This document shows positions 1 through 13,640 of a stretch of 64,000 bases of DNA, one piece after another (positions within the stretch are counted from its first letter, which is position 1; every line of letters begins with the position of its first letter). The notes under the pieces were generated by a model that saw only the letters and a program-made list of their open reading frames with translations, did no database searches and was not told the origin of the DNA. Made by a program: the position numbers and the translations under genes. The DNA is from Lichenostomus cassidix (taxonomy: Eukaryota > Chordata > Aves > Passeriformes > Meliphagidae): contig CM039202.1 of the NCBI GenBank assembly GCA_008360975.2, positions 869,345 to 933,344 of the forward strand, given 5' to 3'.

Positions 1-3000
1 TATCCATTGGAGGTCGATTTATGCCTTGAAGCAAGGTCAATTTTTCTTTTCCCTCCTTAAATCTGTGCAAAGGTGGAACTTTCTCAGTGTGTGAATGGTA
101 GGGAGGTTGGTTTTGCTTTTTTATCTGTTCAGAATTTTGATCTCTGATTGCTGCTGCTCAGCAAATGGCACAGAACATGTCCTGGGCTTTGTAAGTTTTG
201 TTTCTGGTCCACTGCTCTCCCTTGCTCTTGAATAATGAGAACTGCAAAGGGAAGTGTTTGATTTACCACTTTTGTACCTGTTTTAACCCAGCATCTCTTT
301 TACACATATATTTACACTTATAAACAGATGTAAAATATATATGGAAGGATCCTGCAGCTTTTTTCACTCGTGATTCCAATGCAGTCACCAACTGGAGATA
401 AGGAGAAATCTCATATAATTTAATGAAGAAATTGCAAGCCCTGAATTTGCAGAAATAACTGCACACCTCAGTGGGCACTCACCAGGGCTTTGCTGTGCCT
501 TTAATGGGTTAAACCAGGCTGGGATGGAGAGAGCAGAAAGCCTTTCCCTGGCTGTGCTTTGCAGGAAGATGTTTTTGGAATTCCTCAGCAGTGCTGCTGC
601 CCCTTGGAGATGTCCAGTCATGTCTGCTGTGCTCGAGCAGAGCTTGCTGCTAAACCAACCTTGATAATCCCAATCCCCAGAGGTGCAGCTCTGCCGGGGA
701 GCCAAGGATTCATTCCCTGTCAGCCTTGGCCTCCACGAGCCCTGCCAAGGCAAAAATCACATCCACTTACCACAGCTCTGCGAGTACAGGGCTGAGGAGC
801 AAAAAAATACTTTTAAAGATGGAGCCTTGATAGACTGAAGAAAATTCTGGATGTGTTATAAACCCAGCCTTGGTTTAGTAGAGCCCACTTAGGATACTTG
901 GGGCTTCTTGGCTAATTTCTCACTATAAAACCTGTTGTTTTCTTCGTGGTTTAACTGTAGGAAGTTGGGATTTCTGTTGTTCCAGCCTCTCATTAGATGG
1001 GGCATTGGCACAAGTGTGCACCACAGCCTGGGGCTGTGGATTCCCTCAGAGTGCAGCAACATCAGCCAGGGGGAAACTGGAGCAAAACACACATTGCTGA
1101 GCTTCAATTCCAGCGAACCCAGGGAATTTATGCACTTCTCTTTGAAAACCAGCAAAGTAGATGGGCACAGGGTAAAAAGCAGAGAGTAAAAAATGAAGTA
1201 AAAACCTTTCCTAAGGAGTGAGATCCTTTGAACTGCACTAATCCCAGCCCTAGGAGGATAAGAGGGGTGCAGAGAGCCGAGCAGGAACTGTGCCTGAGAG
1301 TGCCTGGCGAAGAGCAGAGCAAAACCTGCTCAACTCTGAGCACAGTGACTTTGAGGGAACAGGGGTTTGCCTGCCAGGCTGGAGCTGCAGCTCTGCAGGG
1401 AGTGCTGCATCCTGCAGGGAGGGCAGCACAGCTGCTGGGGGCTCTGCTCACAGAAAAAGCCTCTGGCAAGTTGCTGCTCTGCAGGCAGGAGAGCAGCAGT
1501 GGCTCTGCACACACAGATGAAGTTGTTGCTCAGGATGGGAACTGCTGTTTTCTGTCCAGCTGCTGCTTCATCCTCCCTGCTCGCTGCTGCTCACAGAACA
1601 TTTTGTATTCTCTCAGGGGGTTGCTTTTTTCTCTGCCTTCACTCGCCAAAGTTCAAGTTCCTCTCCTGGAAGTTGTATTTAACCTTTAAGAAACAAGCTG
1701 AAGGCTCTGTCCGTGACCTTGAAGGATGGGGGCAGAGAGGGGAAGAAATATCACAGTGTCTCGCCAGGGACACCTTTAGAAGAGCCTAACAAGGCATTTA
1801 ATTTAAAATGGGAGAAAAGGACACTTCACTGAAGTGACAGGAGCTGGAGAGGGGCAAAGGAACATCCTGCCACAGCCACGTCCAGGACAGGGGATGACAG
1901 CCATGTGAGCTGGGATGGCAGTGTCCCTTTTGTCACACTGAAAAGGCGCCAGAGGAATGAAGATAAGAGCAGTGCAGGGATGGGGAGAATAGAGCCCCAT
2001 TCCTGTGGCAGTGGCTTTTCAGAATAGATGGAAAGGTTATCACTGCACAGATTTCAGGTGATAATGCTGAGAGGAAATGTCATTTCTCCCTTTCTCCCTT
2101 CTTTTTTCCCTGCCTTTCCTTTCCTGTTGCTCATGGGGTTCTGTGGCACAAATAAGGGTCGTTGCTGCTGCTTTGAGCTGTCTGGAGGCAAACGCTGATG
2201 GTTTGTCTGCCATGCTGAGGGAAGGGATTGGGTCTGAGGGAGGCTTTGGAGCTTTCTCCAGTGAATAACTCATGTGGTATTGATCATTAATCTGACAGGA
2301 ACCTTCAGGCAGACCTTCCCCATTCGGAGCTGGAGCAGCTGATGAGGATTTGTGTCTCTGAGCTGCTGAGGAGCCAGGAGGTGCTGTCCTGATCCCACAG
2401 GTGGGAGCTGAGGCACAATCAAAGGAGTTTGGCAGTGTCACAGGGAGGATCTGGAGCACAGCAGCTCTTTGGGGTCAGGCAGTGGAGCTGTGCCTGTGCA
2501 GGTCCCACTGTGTCCCCTTCCCTCAGCCTGCCAGGAGCTGCAGTTCCCTCCCCACAATCTCCCTCTCCACCTGTCAGGTTGCTGCTGTGCTCAGCCTGGC
2601 TGAGCCAAGGAAATCAGCTGTGTTCAGTCAGACAGTTTGGCACCAACCTGCTGGTGGTGCTCCCAGGTTGTGTCATCCCTCTGAGGGCTCAGCGGGGGTG
2701 CAGCTGGGCTAATTTGGGTTGTGGGGACGCTGGGGTCAGAGGGCAGTGATGCACTGCAGCCTCCTGACAGAACCCCCTCAGTGCTGCTGTGCTGTGGGAT
2801 CTGCTCCCTCTGCAGCCTCGGCGAGTTACCTGCTTCTGTCACCAGAACCTCACCTCTCTGCAGAGCTGTAATTGAGTTAGGAAGGTTACCATGGCAACCC
2901 CTGCAATTAATTAAAGTGCTTGGGCATGGTAAGTTTATAGATGCAGAAAACATTTTAATATATAAATAGTGCAATCTGTTTGTGCTCCAAGGATTTGCCC

Positions 3001-6000
3001 CTTCTCTATTTCCCTTCTAATCTCAGCTCAGAAATTGGGCCTTTTATTTTTTTAAATATTTTTTTCCTTTGGGGATTGATAAATCATTGTGTTATTGCCC
3101 ATAAATTGGTAAATAAGGTCCCTGCAGTTGGTGTTCACCTGCTGAGCACTGAGTGAGCAGCACTGGCTGGGATGAGCCTTGCCAGGGCAAGCCAGGCCAC
3201 TGTCCCCACACATCCCTGTCCCCCTGGGCGGGTGGCTCAGGCACGGCGAGTTCTCCTGTCTGCTCAGCTCTGGGGCTCCTCTCTAACAGGACCAGGCACT
3301 GCCAGCCCAGCCCAGCTCTGCCCCAGGCCAGCTGGGTGACCTTGGCCAGGCTCTGTGCTGGTGCTGCAGCCCTGCTCTGTGCTGCCTGGGGTTTTTTTGG
3401 GAGCTGTTTTACACCAAATCACAGCAGTTCAGGGCATTGCCTGTGCCTGCACTGGGAGCTGAACGTGGCTTGTCCTGGGAGAAATCCCTGAACTAAATCT
3501 GCTCCCATAAAGGTGACACATCCTTGCTGTGACCTCCTGCCCTTCCCTGCGTTTCCCCCACCGGGAAAGTGCAGATTTCACTCCCCAGCACTACTCCCTT
3601 TCTTCCCTTTATTTCATCATTTTATCCTCATGTTCTCAAATGCACTGGGGATTTCTAAATGGTGTGTAAAATGAACATCTGCCATTGGCAGGATTGGCAC
3701 ATCTGGATCCATTAATTTTTCATTATTTCCCCATGTTGGAGGTCAGATGTTCACGATGTGGTAATGCAAGAGATTCCACTGGTGGGTTTAATGTCTCTGA
3801 AGCAGATAATTCTATTTACAAAAGTATTTCAAACCCCCAAACTGTGAGAGCTAACTGCGATAAAGGTTTCATTTTCTAATTATATATATGTATACTTTAA
3901 TCAAGAATCCTGCAGAACTTATCCAAATACCAGCCCATGACTTATAAAAGTTTGGAAAGTGGATTATTTTTCTCTGTGTTGTTTCATGGATGGCTCTGCT
4001 GGGGTTTACTCCACCACTTGTGTGTTTTTTACCTTTTCACTGTTTTAAGCAGGAGGAATCACTTGTTGGCATTGAGAGTTTGGAAGCAGAACAATTAGAG
4101 GTTGAGTACATTAATTATTCAAAGCTGGTGGCCTGTAGGTAACTCTTTTTGGTCACCTGTGCTAAACCATTGTCACTTTTATCTGGTGCCACCAGGGAGG
4201 TGCCCTGATTCCAGAAATCCAGGGACTCTGGAGCCCTTCCAGGATGGAATTGTGCCCCTGTGGTAACAAATGATCATCAAACTTCCAGTCAGAGCTTTGT
4301 TCTTGAGTCCAGAGCTTTGATTTCAGGAGTTTCCCCTCCACCCAGGTCCAGCTCAGCCCAGCAGGGCTCAGAGCAAAGCCAATGGCACACAGAGGTCACA
4401 CAGCAGCACAGAGCTTGGCTGGAATGGATGTTGAATTTTAATGGAGTTCCGTGTCGGGGAAAAAAAGAATTAAGGAGGAAAGGAAGAAAGTTGCTGTTAA
4501 TTTGGTTGGCATTCAGTGCGTGCGGAGCAGCATGGCCTCGGGCCGGCTCGGTGTCTGCGCTGGAGCAGCAGCAGCCTCTGCTCAGCTCTGCCTCTCCAGG
4601 CTCCTCACTTTCACCTGCAAGGAGAAATTCAAGGACAGGGAAGGGACAAGGACAGAAGGGATCCAGCTGAGCCTCTGTGGGGCAACATTTTTACCTGAAT
4701 TTAGGGGCAGGGAGAAGATGCTGCCCTGAAATCCTTGCTGTGTTCACTCCCAGGTGCCACCTCCTTCAGCCCTTGAGTTGGCCCCATCAACTCTGAATTT
4801 CAGAGGCTGAAACAGAGATTTGTTTGCCCCCAGCTGCTAATCCAGCACTTGACATTTAATGCCAGGCTTGGTCCTGTGCTGGAAAAATGAATTTATTCCA
4901 TCTCCTTGGCAGCTTCTGCCTCGTCTCCTCTGCATTCCCCCTGTGCCCCCCCCAGCCAGATGCCAGCCTGGAGCAGCAGTGACAGCTCCTCCGGGGACAC
5001 TTGGAGTGATAAATGTTTCCAGGAGCAGAAATGGTGTTTACCTGTCCCTGGCTTAAAGCAGGAGTGCCTGTTCTGGGTCCAGGGATTCTCTGTGATCCTG
5101 GCATTTGGAATGGTTGCAGAAATCTCTCTCCTTCCCCAGCCCAGCTCCTGGTTGTCAGTCCAGCACGGGGTGCTCTCAGGGCATTTTGGAGGCAGAATTT
5201 GGGGACTGGGGATGTGCAGGCAGGAAGGTTTGGGTGAGGCTGCAGCCTTTTGGAAGAGCACAGAGCTGTGGCGCTCAGGGCTGAGCAGCAGCTGGAGCTT
5301 TGCTTATCGCAAATGTTCAGTTCGCACCAGACTCGTGTTATTTCTGCTGGGAAATCGGAGAGGTGAGCGGAGCTGGTGTTTCCAGAGCACGGAGACGTGA
5401 TGAGACTGAACGGCAAACACTTGCCCTGCTGAATATTTAAATGGTGTCAGCGATGTGGTGCTTCGGGAAAGGGAAAACAGAGCTGGTTTGTGTCGCTCTG
5501 CCTTGTGATCCTAACGAGCTCATCAGTGGGCATCGTGCAGGAGTTGAGCAATTCTTTCCTTTAATCCAGCCTGAGTCCATCTCCCCGGGGAGCAGAGCTC
5601 AGCCACTCCAGAGAGGCTGAATTTCTCTGCCAGTCCTGCTCTTTGGCTCCCTTCAGGGCTCTCTCCATGCAGCCCTCTCCATGGCAGGTTAAAAGTGCAT
5701 CACACTTCTCATTCTCTGCCACTCGAGCTGTAGCCCCTGGACTTGAGCTGAAATCTTGTCTTTGAGTGCAGCCACTCTCCTGTCTGGCAGGAGGGGCAGT
5801 GATTTTAATAACTGCTGATTGAACTCATTAAAATCAAACATTTAAATGAGCACTGCACATTTGGAGTCACAAAGGATAACAGCAGACGGTGACACTGCGA
5901 AGTTGTGACATCTGCTCAGCAGTTGCTTGTTGTCTTCAGAGCTGTTGGAGGGAAACCTGTTGGATCTCTCATGGCATCCAGAATATGTTTTACAGCACCA

Positions 6001-9000
6001 GGGGTGTGCCTGGATGTGCTCAGGGGAATTCTGACCAATCCTCTGCAGCCACCTTACAGCCACCAGCCAGGATCAGCAGCTGGGCTTTGTTCCAGGGCAG
6101 CGTGGGATGCTGTGGGCAGGGACAGAGCCATTCCCTCTGCCAGCTGTTCCAGCTGTGCCCCTCTGAGACAGAGCAGAGAACCTGATCCATCCCAGATCCC
6201 GGGGTTGTTCCTGCTGTGGGGATCATCCTGCAGGGAAATAACTCAGGATCTCCCTACGGCCACACCACCTCTGCCACCACCAGGCTGGAGCTGCCCCAGG
6301 AAGGGCTCTGAGCAGCCAGGGGTGTGTGGGGAAGGCCAGCAGGGGAATGGGAAGTGCTGGGACGTGAGGACACTGAGAAATGAGGCTGGGAACATCTTGG
6401 ATTCATGGTTAGTTGATGTTTATACAAGAAGGTGTCAGGTTTGATGTCTCAGGTGCTCGGGGCTGGCTCGGTCACACAGATTGGTGTGTGGTGTATTCAC
6501 CTGCTTATCAACATGCAGCCAAGCAGAAGACAAGCAATAATCTGTCACCCCTGTGTGTGTGTCAGGCTCTTTATCTGAGTGCTCCCTCCAGTCCTCCCTC
6601 TGTGATCTGTGTCCTGCTCAGCCCTGCAGCTCAGCCTGACTCTGATATTCCCTCTTGAAATTGCCGCAAGTCAGAGAAAAATCATCTCCTCGTTATTTCC
6701 TCAGTCAGCTGAGCTCTCCTGGTTATAAACCCCTGTGGTTCCTTCGAGATGAAGTTCTAACAACAGAGATCCCCTCGTTCAGTGCTGAACTCCCTCTTTG
6801 CTAAAGCTCTGCTGCTTTTCCTCCTCTTCCAGAAGGAGCTCTGCAGGCTGGACACACAGCCCTGGCTGTGAGATCCTCTCACACCTGGGACTGTCCTGGT
6901 GGCCTCTCTGTTCCCTTTATTTTCTCTCCCTGAGCTTTCTCTCTGCAGTGAATTTAGCTCAGGAAAGGATTTCCCTGCTGTCCCTCGGCCAAGCTGCAGC
7001 ACCAGAGCAGAGCTGCTCAGGGTCAGCTGTGCAGAGGATGCACCTGCACTGCCCCAGCTCCTCCTGCAGTGCCCCTGGCTGCTCCCGAGGCAGGCTCAGA
7101 GCTCTGGCAGCACCTCAGGCAGCGCTGGTGGCTTTGCCAAACCCCCAGGGAGCCCAAACCTCTCCCTGGCTGCTGCTCTGTTTCCCAAAGAAAATTCTGA
7201 CAAGAGACCTCCGAAGCCCTCGACCTGCCTGATGGAATGTAAAGGCTGTTAAGGACCCCGGGTTGGCTGTGAATGTGAGAATTAACATGTTTAGGCTCTG
7301 CTGATTGCCTTTAATTCCTGCCGTGCTGTCTCACTCCAAGCCAGCCCTGCATCTCTGCTCCTCGAGGACTCTGTGTTCCAGTAGCCTGGAATATTAACAA
7401 TTAATGCTCGGCTTTCTAGGATGGGTTTACTCTAATTTGAATAAAAGGCCTCGGAGGAAGGGTCAATGAACTGTGAGGAATCAATCTTTCATAAGGAGTC
7501 TTTGGTTCTCGTTGCAATATTTATGAGTGATGAAGCTGTCCTGACAAGGCAGAGTTCAGCGCTGGGGCCACTTGTGACAACATGACAAGGTTTGCTAACA
7601 CACAGAGCGGGTAATTAAAGGCAGAGTGGGAGCAGAGGAGCCATGTCTGCCTCATCCCAGAGTTTTCCTGGAGCTCTGATCCGATGTGACTGTGGATGGC
7701 ACCAGGCTCTCCCCGAGTCCAGCCTAATGAAAGCTTCCCACAGAACACAACTGCTGGGGAGTGAGTGAAAACCATTCATTTAAACTTTTCTCCGGTGTTC
7801 CTCAGCCTGATGGATGAGGAGCAGAAAAGTTCTGAAGGAATAAATGCATTTAACCCAATTTGAGCTTGGAGCAGCAGGAGGGATGGGAGTTTGTCTTTTG
7901 TACATGATGTGAGGTAAAAGAACTCGAGGCTTGTTAAACTTCTGTGATGTTGGGAAATGTTCCCTCTTTGGGAAGAAAGGTGCTCAAGTCACTCATAATT
8001 CCTGCAACTGAGCTGGGCATAGAAATAATTTATTTTGAGTCCTAGTTCATGTGAATTTTCTTCATGTGGCTCCTACAGATGAGTCCAGCTGTGCAAATGT
8101 GCATAATGGGACAGGTCAGCAGCTCTTCCCATTCCAGCTCACAGTCACTCAGGCTGTGCAGCCTGACATTAAACGCATTTTGCCCTGTAAGAGGGAAAGA
8201 AAAATGTGCTTAATATCTTTAAAATCTCCTCTCAATTTAAAAATGTTTTTTTTTCATCCACTGAGTTCCACAGACTAAATACCAACCACGTGAGGTTTTC
8301 AACTTAAACGTTGCAGGGCAAGTGCATCACTCCTGATTTGTGTGCTCATCCTCCCTGGAACTGATCTCAGTCACTGGGCCAGAAATGCCCTTCCAGATTG
8401 TCCCTGCTTAAGGGCACCTCTCGGGGAAAACAGCGACACAAATCATCCCCAAAAACAAAAAGGTCAACTGGTACTGAATTAGTTCACTTACAGAACTCTG
8501 TGAATTAGAAATGTACTCTGAAATTGCTTCTTGATTGAGGACGTGTGCCTCATTAATCCTCAACCACCTCTGAACGCTGGAAAACCTTCCAGAGGGACGA
8601 GCCAGGCTGCTCAGAGCCAGCCCAGGCTGGGGCAGCAGGGCAGGAGCTGCACACACCTCAGCCCAAAAGCCAGTTAATGGGATCAGAGCCCTCTGTCCAG
8701 TGCCTCCCTCCTCCTGGTCATTCCTCAGCCAGCTTCCTCCTGGACTCCTGCATTTGCTGGGGTTTGCACAGGACATCCTTTGAGCCCTCAGGGGACAGAG
8801 GGTGTTTTTGTCCAGAGCTTTCGAGGTGTTGGTCAGTCCAGAATTGTGCCAGTTCAGTGGGGCAGTGAGATTTGATTCCCTCCTGCTGTTAGTGAGCACA
8901 TTCCAGCAGTGCCCCCAGGACAGCTTTGGCTGCCTCATCCCCTTTCTGCATCCCTGTGGCACTGGGGACTCCAGTCAGCGTGGGGAACACAGGCTGTGGT

Positions 9001-12000
9001 TTCCTGGGATATTCCCCAATGGACTCATCAGCTGCTTGGGAAAAGGAGTCAGGATGGAAATCATTCTTCAAGGAGAGTTGGGGAAAAGGCAGTTTTTAAG
9101 GAGCAGCACCCATGTTTTGGTGCACATCTGTGGGCTCTGGGCTGTAATGAGCTCTGGTTGGCACAGAGCCTCCCCGAGTGTGTTCTATGTAGGAGAATTA
9201 ACCAGAGCAGGAATTAGCAAAGGACACAGTGCAAGGAAGGGAATCTTTCCCAAAGTCACATTTTAATTGACCTCCTATGAAGCAAAACTGTGAAGTTCTT
9301 TCCCCATAAATGTTAAATGCAGAGGTTTCACTGCTGTTACAGCTCCTCAAATTGGCCTGATGATAACAAATCCTTTCAGGAACAGTTGTCACTCCTCGGG
9401 AAGTTTGTAAATCGAGTAGAGGCTTAAGGTACTTTTTCTCCCCTTGCATTTTAATGTTATTGGTGTTTCCATAAACCAGGATCTCTGCTCCTTGTTCCCT
9501 GCTCAGTCCCAGCTCCCTGAATCTGACAGGAGATCGTGGTAATGAGCAGTAAATAATTGCTAGCCGTGGGCAAGAGTCTGAGCAGGAAACCCAAACGATT
9601 CCAGGTAATGAGGGGGAAATTTATCTGTACATCCATGAAATGGGGATGAGGAAATCGAGGGTCCTACTCTCAGAGGTGTTTGTCACCCACACATGGGGTG
9701 ACATTTCACAGAAGAACTCAGCTGCTAATTAGCACCTTTCAAAATCAGATTTTTTATGCCAAGATGTCCCAGCAGCTCCCAGTCATCTCAGGAGTGACAA
9801 CAATGGCTCAGGTATTTCTCAGGGATGAATCTCGTGGGGAAGCACTGGATCTGTGCTTTGGGAAGGGCTGGAACCTTGTGGGGTGCAGGGAAAGGGAGGT
9901 GAGCAGGGTTTAAGGGTTTAAGGGTTTGAGGTCCATTTGTGTTCCAGTTGTGGCTTCAGGAACTGCCCAGAGCTTGAGGACACGATGGGATCAAATAGAG
10001 GGGAGCTGTGACTGCTCATTGGGGGAAATGCTCATGTGGGGAAGGCAGCTTCTCTATTTTTTTAAATATTTTATGTGACTAGTGTTGATTTAGGGCTCTG
10101 TGTTGGAACCTTGCTGTGACCTGTCAGTCAGCACTGTGACACCAACATGCACCAGGTTTGATGGGAATATTTGCTTTTCCTGCATTCACAGCCAGATTAG
10201 CTGCAAGGTCTCTCTCCTCCTCCCTTCAGAGTGGCTCTGGAGCTGAGCTCAGCTCGGTGCAGGGAGCAGAGCTTTGAGGGCACAGGAGGTGGTTTTGTGG
10301 GAATGGCAGAGCTGCTCCCAGCCCTTCCCTGCTTTCCTGGAAAGTCTTGAATAATCAAATGGGTCATTTCTGCTCAGCTGCGGTGATTTATTGTCCCACT
10401 GAATCCAGATTTTCTGAATGTTAATGAAAAAAATACCTATCAGCCCAGCTCATGCCATTCTGTTTTATGACCTTATTAAATCTTACACTTTCTTATCATG
10501 TGCTGGCAATTACTGAGGCCAGGCCAGGGCTCCTTCCCCCCAGCCCTGCCATGAACACTCAGCGCTGTCAGCAGCACGGGCTGGGTGATTTACACCCCAG
10601 AACAGTCCTGAGAGACATTTTTACACTCCTGACAGGATTATATAACAAGGGAAAAGGCCATTAACAAATACAAAGGAATAAGCAGGAGAGAGAGGGCAGG
10701 TGAAGAATGGGGGAGTAAATCTTGGGATCTGTCACCTGGTAATAAAGGAGCTTTCCTGGCAAGATTTAATGAGCTGGTTATCCCACGGAGGGAGGAAATC
10801 CTGACACCTGCAGATGCTGGGCTTTGGGACCAGCCTGGGCTCAGCTATGGCCCTGCTGGGCTGTTTGTGCCTCTGGAATGTCCCTGGGAGCTCCTGGGAT
10901 GTCCCCATGAGCAGCAGAACCATTCCTGCCCTCCCTGCAGGGCACAGGGGCTCAGGGGCTGCACTAAATACCAATATTGGGTTTTTTTTACACTCCCACA
11001 AAGCCAGAGGGACTTTTTTCCACCATGAGAATCTCTCAGCTCTCGCCCTGATTTCAGTGGCTGCTCTTCAGTGCCCTTCTCCCTAATTCTGTAGGAAAAT
11101 CACCCTTGGAGCAGTTGTTGGAGAGCCTAGAGCCCAGTCTGTGCCACCACCTCAGCATTTTGGAACCAGGGCTTTGAAGGACCTGCTTTAAAGCTGGTTT
11201 TGGATGCATTTTGAAGAGCCTTAGTGTGATTTATTTGTGTGTTTTTCTGACAAAGCTTTCTGCAGGACTTCAGGCACTGACCATGGGTTAGGTTTGAGTC
11301 TGTGAGTGGCTGTTGGTATTTAGTGAGTTAAGGGGAAAAAAGAGGGGAAAACCCCCCAAAAACCAAAATAAGGGAAAATAGCCCGAAGCTATGAATTGGA
11401 ATAGGATAAATATGATCCAACAGATATCACAGAAGTAGAAGAAAGGGAAAAAAAAAGGCGCAAAGCTCCTTAGCAGAGCCCAGACTGGGATTTATTCAGT
11501 TTAGTTTAAATCAGTCACTGGTGTTTGTAACCATGAGTTTTTCTCCAGTGCTGCCTCCTGTCACAACAGAAGGGTTACAGGATTTGAGTCAGCAACCAAA
11601 TGGCCCTAAAACACAGCAAGAAATAAACACAGGCAGGGAGGAAATCTTTTCCTCCCCTTCTCTTTTCTCTGTCCCCATTTGTTCTGTGTGGGCTCCATGG
11701 AGCTACAGGCTGGACCAGAGCCTTGTGTTGGAAATATTTCCTTAGTTTTTTGTGTTTTCAGAATGGCTGAAACCAGGACCTTCCCCTCCCCAGCCTGGCA
11801 GCAGCCTCTTCTTGCAGCAGAATTTTTAAGTGGCTGTTCCTTAAATCTCAGTGTCATGAACTCCTTCCAGTAACAGCCATCATTTCCCTGCAAACAGAAT
11901 TAATCACGGATAATTTTACAAGGACTGTCAGGGCTGTTAATGGCAGTGCTGCTTGTTCTACAGGGGAGCCATTCCAGGAGGGGCTGCTGGTTGAGAACAG

Positions 12001-12345
12001 CTTCAGAGCAGGCAGTAAAATGTGGGAAGGAAATCCTGATTTATTGCACTCGTCCTGCACCTCTGCTCCACGTGGATTAATAACAATTTTATTGCAGCCC
12101 ACTCAGGTGAGTGCCATGCCTCGTTTGTCACCTCTGAGGGGTCATGGTGTGGCTGGGGACAAAGTGAGGCTCTGTGCCACCTGCAGGCTCTGGGGTGGCC
12201 TGGAAGGCTCTGGGGGCTCTCAGCACTGCTCTAGAGAAGGGAAATCAGCTGAATTGTTAAAACCACAAACCACCCCAAACCCCCTGTGTAATCCACTCCC
12301 AGTGCCTTGCCTGGCTCTACCCCAGCAGGGAATGCACAGCAGTGG
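1..12345. other. 3' flanking sequence of UNC5D, no gene recognised
   Basis: Many short open frames on both strands, none with a recognisable domain, codon signature or splice-linked continuation. Base composition alternates between GC-rich blocks (2400-3500, 6000-7200) and AT-rich blocks (3600-4150, 7260-7520, 10420-10700). An A/C/G-rich low-complexity patch lies at 11320-11460. The AT-rich blocks have the look of conserved noncoding DNA but this cannot be shown from one sequence. I see no tRNA, rRNA or intact transposable element. Confidence 0.6.
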
Positions 12346-12365
12346 GAGATGTCAGTAAAAGACTC

Positions 12366-12371
12366 TTTATT
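12366..12371 (-). promoter_or_regulatory. Candidate distal poly(A) signal AATAAA
   Basis: On the minus strand the sequence reads TGAATAAAGAG, followed about 20-40 bases later by a GT-containing stretch (CTGCTGTGCATTCC). It lies just after the TA-rich block and a UGUACAUA motif. This is the most convincing end of the UNC5D transcript. Cleavage would fall at about 12345-12355. Confidence 0.6.
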
Positions 12372-12512
12372 CATAAATAGCTGATATCCATAATTCCCAT
12401 CTGTACATTTCTCTCCAAAGGCCGAGGCCATACAGGTCTGAAACTCTACAGAAAACATCCAAAGTGTCCACTTGGACTTCTCCAGTACAATATAACACAG
12501 CTGTTTGGCATT

Positions 12513-12552
12513 ACCAAATATATATATGTATATATATTTATATATGTACATG
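12513..12552. repeat. TA-rich simple repeat in distal 3'UTR
   Basis: Alternating TATATA runs interrupted by TATG and TATTTA, ending at the UGUACAUA motif. It could also act as a poly(A)-upstream AU-rich element. Confidence 0.8.
12543..12550 (-). promoter_or_regulatory. Pumilio-type element UGUACAUA, copy 3
   Basis: Exact UGUACAUA on the transcribed strand at the edge of a TA-rich block, about 180 bases before the candidate distal poly(A) signal. Confidence 0.5.
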
Positions 12553-13486
12553 TGCTGAAAAAAGAAGCCAGTGCAGCCTTTTCCAAGGAGTCTTTCCCAA
12601 GTATTTTTACTGTACAACATTCAGAATTTACATTGATAGAACAAGGCACAGAAAGTGTGGTATGAAGCCAAGGCCATGCTTTTGATTCCATGTTCTGTCT
12701 CCCTTCCCCACTCCTTCAGCTTCATCCTAAAGAAAATGTTCCAAGCTCTGCCCTCCTGCAGCCCTGAGCACGCCCAGGGAGGATGCTCAGGCAGAGGAGC
12801 CAAGAACCAACCTTTTCACAACCTATTCACGGCAAAAATAAAGGAGCAGAAGAGAAAAGAGGTCTCTCTAGGGGAATACTTGTGGTTTTTTCTCTCTTTT
12901 TAGAAATTATTTATATTTTGTGTTGGATTAGGTTGAAGTTCCTCCTCCCATTTTCACCTAAGAGCTGGTCCAAAGTCTTGGAAGTTGAAAATGCAATGGG
13001 GATCGGTTTTGTTAGTTCTTGTCTGACACTGCTCAGAGTCTCACCAGACTGACCAGCATCACGTTTCACTTCAGCCAAATCAACAGAAGGTGCACACAGT
13101 AATTTTGTACCCATTTATCAGCTGGGATCAGAGTCACAGTGGGAGGAATTTGGCTGAGCAGGGGGAGGAGGCAGCTCCACTCCCAGGTCCCAAATCACCT
13201 GATGTCAGTTTGCTGCTCCCAGAGCTGCACCAAAACGTGTTTGTGAGCCAGGGATGTGTGTGACACACACCTCAGGGGTGCTCTGGGGGTCAGCAGAGTG
13301 GGGTTCAGACTGAAAGTGGAAAGGATGCAAAAATCTACAGCTTCACCTGAAAACATTTCTCCCTCCCCCTCCAACTTCAGTGCCAAACGGGGGAAGTGAG
13401 CAGGAATTGCTCGAGGAGATATCCTGACCGTGAGGTCGATAGTCCCAATTTCAGGGTGGGTTCCTTGGGGCTGGGCCAGGGAGGGC

Positions 13487-13494
13487 TATGTACA
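13487..13494 (-). promoter_or_regulatory. Pumilio-type element UGUACAUA, copy 2
   Basis: Exact UGUACAUA on the transcribed strand, just beside the 30-bp VNTR and in an otherwise GC-rich context. Confidence 0.45.
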
Positions 13495-13496
13495 GG

Positions 13497-13640
13497 GACA
13501 GGGGACACGGGGTGGCACTGCAGAGGGACATGGGGGTGGCACTGCCACTGCAGTGGTGACACAGCGGTGTCACTGTCACTGCACAGGGACATGGGAGTGT
13601 CACTGTCACTGCACAGGGACACGGGGGTGGCACTGCAGAC
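13497..13640. repeat. 30-bp minisatellite in the 3'UTR
   Basis: Degenerate tandem units of about 30 bases built on CACAGGGACATGGG and GTGTCACTGTCACTG. The two units around 13590-13620 are nearly identical and the outer ones have diverged. It includes a perfect 12-base palindrome CCACTGCAGTGG at 13545-13556. If the 3'UTR call is right, it is transcribed. Confidence 0.8.

Noticed and set aside
4188..4206. CTCF-like motif (CCACCAGGGAGGTGCC)
   Set aside because: At least three mismatches to the core consensus, and no second line of evidence.
5905..6444. 179-codon + strand frame in the 3' flank
   Set aside because: No homology recognised, no splice-linked neighbours, and other open frames overlap it.
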